From: an uncultured Prevotella sp.
GTDB taxonomy: Bacteria > Bacteroidota > Bacteroidia > Bacteroidales > Bacteroidaceae
Direction: 5' to 3'
Assembly: GCA_900765465.1 (NCBI GenBank)
Contig: CAAFRM010000304.1
Location: 1-9,064, forward strand
Length of the DNA stretch: 9,064 bases
The translations under genes and the position numbers were made by a program. Below the pieces are notes generated by a model. That model did not search any database, was not told the DNA's origin, and saw nothing but the letters and a program-made list of their open reading frames with translations. Positions 5,937 to 9,064 of this stretch are shown here, piece by piece; within the stretch, counting starts at the first letter, position 1; each line of letters begins with the position of its first letter.

Positions 5937-8900
5937 TTAGAAGCCGATGTTCACGCTGATTGTATATACTCTTGAAATCGGATATGTATAACCACTACCA
6001 GAACCTGACTCAGGATCGAATCCCCACTTCTTGGCAGGGCTGAAGGTAAGGAGGTTGTAGCCTGCGAGAGATACATTACACTTGGTAAACCATCCCAGCT
6101 TGCTGAGAACGGTACGCTTCAAGTCGTAACCGATAGAGAGGGTCTTCAAGCGCAGGTAGTGAGCATCAACCAACCAGAAGTTAGAGCTTACGAAGTTGTT
6201 GTTGCCGTTGAAACCTGCTGATGCATGCTGACGTGGGTAGAGACTGTTGGTATTGTCAGGTGCCCAGATATCCTTCTGGAAATCGTAAATCACTGGCAAA
6301 TAGTTACTGTTACCACCCTGGAGAATGCCATCTACATAGAGGTTGTAGTTGGTAGCACCCTGCCACAACATACTGAGCGACCAGCCCTTGTATTCCAAAT
6401 CTACATTGAAACCATAGTTAGACTGTGGAGTTCCACCTGAACCCTGGCGATACTGGTCATCACCATCAATCTTACCGTCACCGTTGAAGTCGTAGTACTT
6501 CAAGTCACCGGCCATCAGGTTGGTTGAGCCATTACGCTTAGGACTGTTCATGATGTCCTCATAATTCTTGTAGAAGCCGAGGTTCTTGTAGTAAACACCA
6601 GAGTAAGCACCTACCTGTGTGCTGCGCTTATATGGGTTCTTCAATGAAGTCTCGCTCTCGTTAGGGTTGATGTTCCAACGGTCATCGTAGAAGGTGAAGT
6701 TGGCAGAAACACCATACTTCAAGTCACCGAAGCTGTCCTTCCACTGGAGTACGAACTCAGCACCACGGCGGATGCTCTCACCGTCTGACTTCACGTAAGG
6801 AAGGTTCTTGCCCAGAGGAGCTGTATAACCTACGTTTGAAGGTGAAGCGATGTAACCTGTTGTAACCTTGGCAAAGTAATCGATAGATCCTGACAAGCGA
6901 CTGTTGAGTGTAGCGAAGTCAACACCGATGTTGAAGTCCTTGGTGGTGTACCAGGTCATATCTGGACTGATAAGGCCACCCTCATAGAAGCTTGAGTACC
7001 ACTTGCCGCCGAGGTAAGCACCACGGGTATTCATACCATAAGAAGATACATAAGCGAAACGTCCTACATTGCCGTCCTGACCGATCTCACCGTAAGAAGA
7101 ACGGATCTTCAAGAGGTTGAGCACCTTGTCGATACCGAGGTTCTTGTAGAATGCCTCATCAGATACTGCCCATGCTGCAGAGCCAGAGAAGAAGGTTCCC
7201 CAACGCTTGTTCTTTGGGAAATAATCACTACCGTCATGACGCATATTCACCTCGAACATGTAGCGAGAATCATAGTCGTACTTCAAACGGCCGATAAAGG
7301 CTGCACGGCGATAACCTACACCCTCTTGTGAACCGTTGGTAGCTGTATCTACAGGACCTGAATTCATCTGGTCAACGTCGAAGAGGTATGAGTTACGAGC
7401 CAAAGATGAGTTGTCGTAATCTGAACCGCTGGCCTCAACACCGAAGGTTGCACCTACAGTATGCTTCTCAAAGAAGGTACGAGAGTAGTCAACGAAGAAC
7501 TGAGTATTGAAGTTGCTGCGGTAGTAAACGTTCTTGCTCAAGCTAGGCTTGTTGGCAGTAGCAGGATTGCCCTCCCAGTCGTATGTCTGTGCAGACTTAT
7601 TCCATGTCTTGTTGCGGTCGTTCACGATACCGTAGCTGGTAAGCGCCTTCAGGGTAAGTCCCTTCACCCATGGCACCTCCCAGATCAGGTTGAGGTTACC
7701 ACGTACAGAACTGATTTGCTCCTTATAGTAACCGCCATCACCGCTGATGTCAACGAGTGGGTTATCGGTAGTACCGCTGTAAATCTGTCCGTACTGGTTG
7801 TAAGCAGGCTCCCAAGGGCGCTTGTTCTGAATGTGCGACCATACTGTGTAATATCCACGACCAGAAGCAGTTGCAGGTTCCTTTGTATCCACGATGTAAG
7901 CATCTACACCCGTCTGTACCTTCAAACCAATCTGCTTGAAGTTTGCCTCCATGTTGGTACGGAAGTTGTAGCGCTGCATGTTGTTGGAGTTGGTGCGATA
8001 GATAGACTCCTGGTTGTAGTAACCCAGACCAGTGTAAATCTTCATTACATCATTACCACCTGCTACAGAGAGGTTGTGGCGCATTTCAGGAGCGAAAGCA
8101 CGCATACATACGTCCTGCCAATCTACATTAGGATGACCCTTTGGATCAGAACCATTGCGGAAGAGTTCCAGTTCTTCCTTAGAGTACTGAGGGGCACGTC
8201 CGTCATATTCCAGACCGCGGTTCAGATAGGTAGCTGCTGTGTAAGAATCTACCTTATCCTGCAAGTCGGCTGGCTGAGAGAGTGTGTAGTTGAAGCTATA
8301 GTCAATATTCAACTTGCCTGTAGCTCCCTTCTTGGTAGTTACCATGATGATACCGTTGGCAGCTCGCGCACCGTAGATAGCGGTAGCAGAAGCATCCTTC
8401 AATACAGTTACCTGGTCGATATCATCTGTATTCAAGTTCTGGAAGTCACGCTCCTCACAGATAATGTTATCGATAACGTAGAGAGGTGTGCCACCACCAC
8501 GGATCTTGATAGATGCCTTGGCGTTGATACCACCACCTGACTGCTGCACGATAAGACCAGGAGCACGTCCTGCCAAACTCTGTGTAATATTAGGTACAGG
8601 TACCTTAGCGATGTCATCTGCCTTTACAGAAGAGATGGCAGATGTAGTCTTTCTCTTAGAAGTAGTACCGTAACCTACTACAACTACTTCATTAAGAGTT
8701 TTAGAATCTTCATAGATTACAACGTCCAAAGCTTGACCTTTGAACTTAACTTCCTGTGTTACATAACCAATGTAGGAAATAACAATAGTCTGTCCGTTTT
8801 CTACACCAGAAATGGTAAATACACCATCCAGGTCAGTTACAGCTCCTGTCTTATCGGAACCTTTCACCTTGACCGTTGCACCAATAATTGGTTCACCAGC

Positions 8901-9053
8901 AGCGTCCTTTACCACACCCTTGCAAACAGCACCCTGCTGTGTTACCTGGGCTACACCAAATGTACTTGAGGAAGGAACAGTACTCGCATTGGCGCCACCT
9001 ACTAAAATCGTAGATAGTAATAGGGTCATGCCAAACTGACTTTTTTTGCTCAT
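5937..9053 (-). CDS. susC: SusC/RagA-family TonB-linked outer-membrane glycan transporter
   Basis: 1038 residues, complete. It imports oligosaccharides across the outer membrane with TonB energy, closed by SusD. In order: signal peptide (about 1-24, ending G-G-A-N-A-S); carboxypeptidase-regulatory-like beta domain (about 43-118, G-V-V-K-D-A-A-G-E-P-I-I-G-A-T); TonB box E-V-V-V-V-G-Y-G-T at 122-130; plug (about 131-245) with the SusC signature L-Y-V-I-D then V-T-V-L-K-D-A-S-A-T-A-I-Y-G-A-R-A-A-N-G; then a 22-strand-type barrel ending S-V-N-I-G-F with the terminal aromatic residue used for barrel assembly. A G-D-L-K-Y-Y-D-F-N-G-D-G-K-I-D acidic loop at 849-863 is the metal-binding-like element common in this family. 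There is no extra N-terminal secretin/STN signalling domain, so control is probably by a separate HTCS or SusR-type sensor. The start codon is 11 bases from the window edge, so its promoter is not visible. It is the first gene of the operon as far as can be seen. Confidence 0.96.
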   Translation of the reverse strand: MSKKSQFGMTLLLSTILVGGANASTVPSSSTFGVAQVTQQGAVCKGVVKDAAGEPIIGATVKVKGSDKTGAVTDLDGVFTISGVENGQTIVISYIGYVTQEVKFKGQALDVVIYEDSKTLNEVVVVGYGTTSKRKTTSAISSVKADDIAKVPVPNITQSLAGRAPGLIVQQSGGGINAKASIKIRGGGTPLYVIDNIICEERDFQNLNTDDIDQVTVLKDASATAIYGARAANGIIMVTTKKGATGKLNIDYSFNYTLSQPADLQDKVDSYTAATYLNRGLEYDGRAPQYSKEELELFRNGSDPKGHPNVDWQDVCMRAFAPEMRHNLSVAGGNDVMKIYTGLGYYNQESIYRTNSNNMQRYNFRTNMEANFKQIGLKVQTGVDAYIVDTKEPATASGRGYYTVWSHIQNKRPWEPAYNQYGQIYSGTTDNPLVDISGDGGYYKEQISSVRGNLNLIWEVPWVKGLTLKALTSYGIVNDRNKTWNKSAQTYDWEGNPATANKPSLSKNVYYRSNFNTQFFVDYSRTFFEKHTVGATFGVEASGSDYDNSSLARNSYLFDVDQMNSGPVDTATNGSQEGVGYRRAAFIGRLKYDYDSRYMFEVNMRHDGSDYFPKNKRWGTFFSGSAAWAVSDEAFYKNLGIDKVLNLLKIRSSYGEIGQDGNVGRFAYVSSYGMNTRGAYLGGKWYSSFYEGGLISPDMTWYTTKDFNIGVDFATLNSRLSGSIDYFAKVTTGYIASPSNVGYTAPLGKNLPYVKSDGESIRRGAEFVLQWKDSFGDLKYGVSANFTFYDDRWNINPNESETSLKNPYKRSTQVGAYSGVYYKNLGFYKNYEDIMNSPKRNGSTNLMAGDLKYYDFNGDGKIDGDDQYRQGSGGTPQSNYGFNVDLEYKGWSLSMLWQGATNYNLYVDGILQGGNSNYLPVIYDFQKDIWAPDNTNSLYPRQHASAGFNGNNNFVSSNFWLVDAHYLRLKTLSIGYDLKRTVLSKLGWFTKCNVSLAGYNLLTFSPAKKWGFDPESGSGSGYTYPISRVYTISVNIGF

Positions 9054-9064
9054 AATTGTTTGGT

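Noticed and set aside
7461..8540. A 359-codon open frame on the plus strand opposite susC
   Set aside because: It lies wholly within the well-supported susC gene, its translation (many Val, Leu, Cys, Arg) shows no domain, and such frames arise from the codon bias of the opposite strand.

Overview
The window looks like Bacteroidota, most likely the Prevotellaceae (Segatella/Prevotella copri type). The grounds are a classic SusC/SusD pair, Bacteroidota-style lipoproteins, A-rich leaders without strong Shine-Dalgarno sites, a TAnnTTTG-type -7 promoter element, and a PD-(D/E)XK 'transposase'-family nuclease of the kind found in many copies in these genomes. The species call is inference.

About two thirds of the window (minus strand, 9053 down to 1768) is a compact polysaccharide utilisation locus, transcribed right to left as susC, susD, a small surface lipoprotein in the SusE/F position, and a secreted family GH110-like alpha-1,3-galactosidase. 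The first three genes are about 30 bases apart and surely co-transcribed. The enzyme gene follows after 109 bases that contain a strong hairpin. A good intrinsic terminator for this strand lies at 1536-1574, about 195 bases after the enzyme gene. The likely scheme is that SusD captures a galactose-capped glycan at the cell surface with help from the small lipoprotein, SusC imports it with TonB energy, and the enzyme removes terminal alpha-1,3-galactose in the periplasm. The locus promoter and any HTCS or SusR-type regulator would lie beyond the right edge.

The left part (1-1767) is AT-rich and accessory in character. It holds the 3' end of a plus-strand nuclease gene, a stretch of palindromes (378-618), and a convergent minus-strand lipoprotein gene with its own -7 box. 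That lipoprotein frame carries on in phase for 113 codons after its TAA stop, into a cysteine-containing segment. This suggests a longer gene split by one nonsense change. It is the most unexpected feature here. Between the two minus-strand units lies an AT-rich spacer with a degenerate tandem motif spaced 14-18 bases apart. I see no RNA genes, CRISPR arrays or complete insertion sequences.
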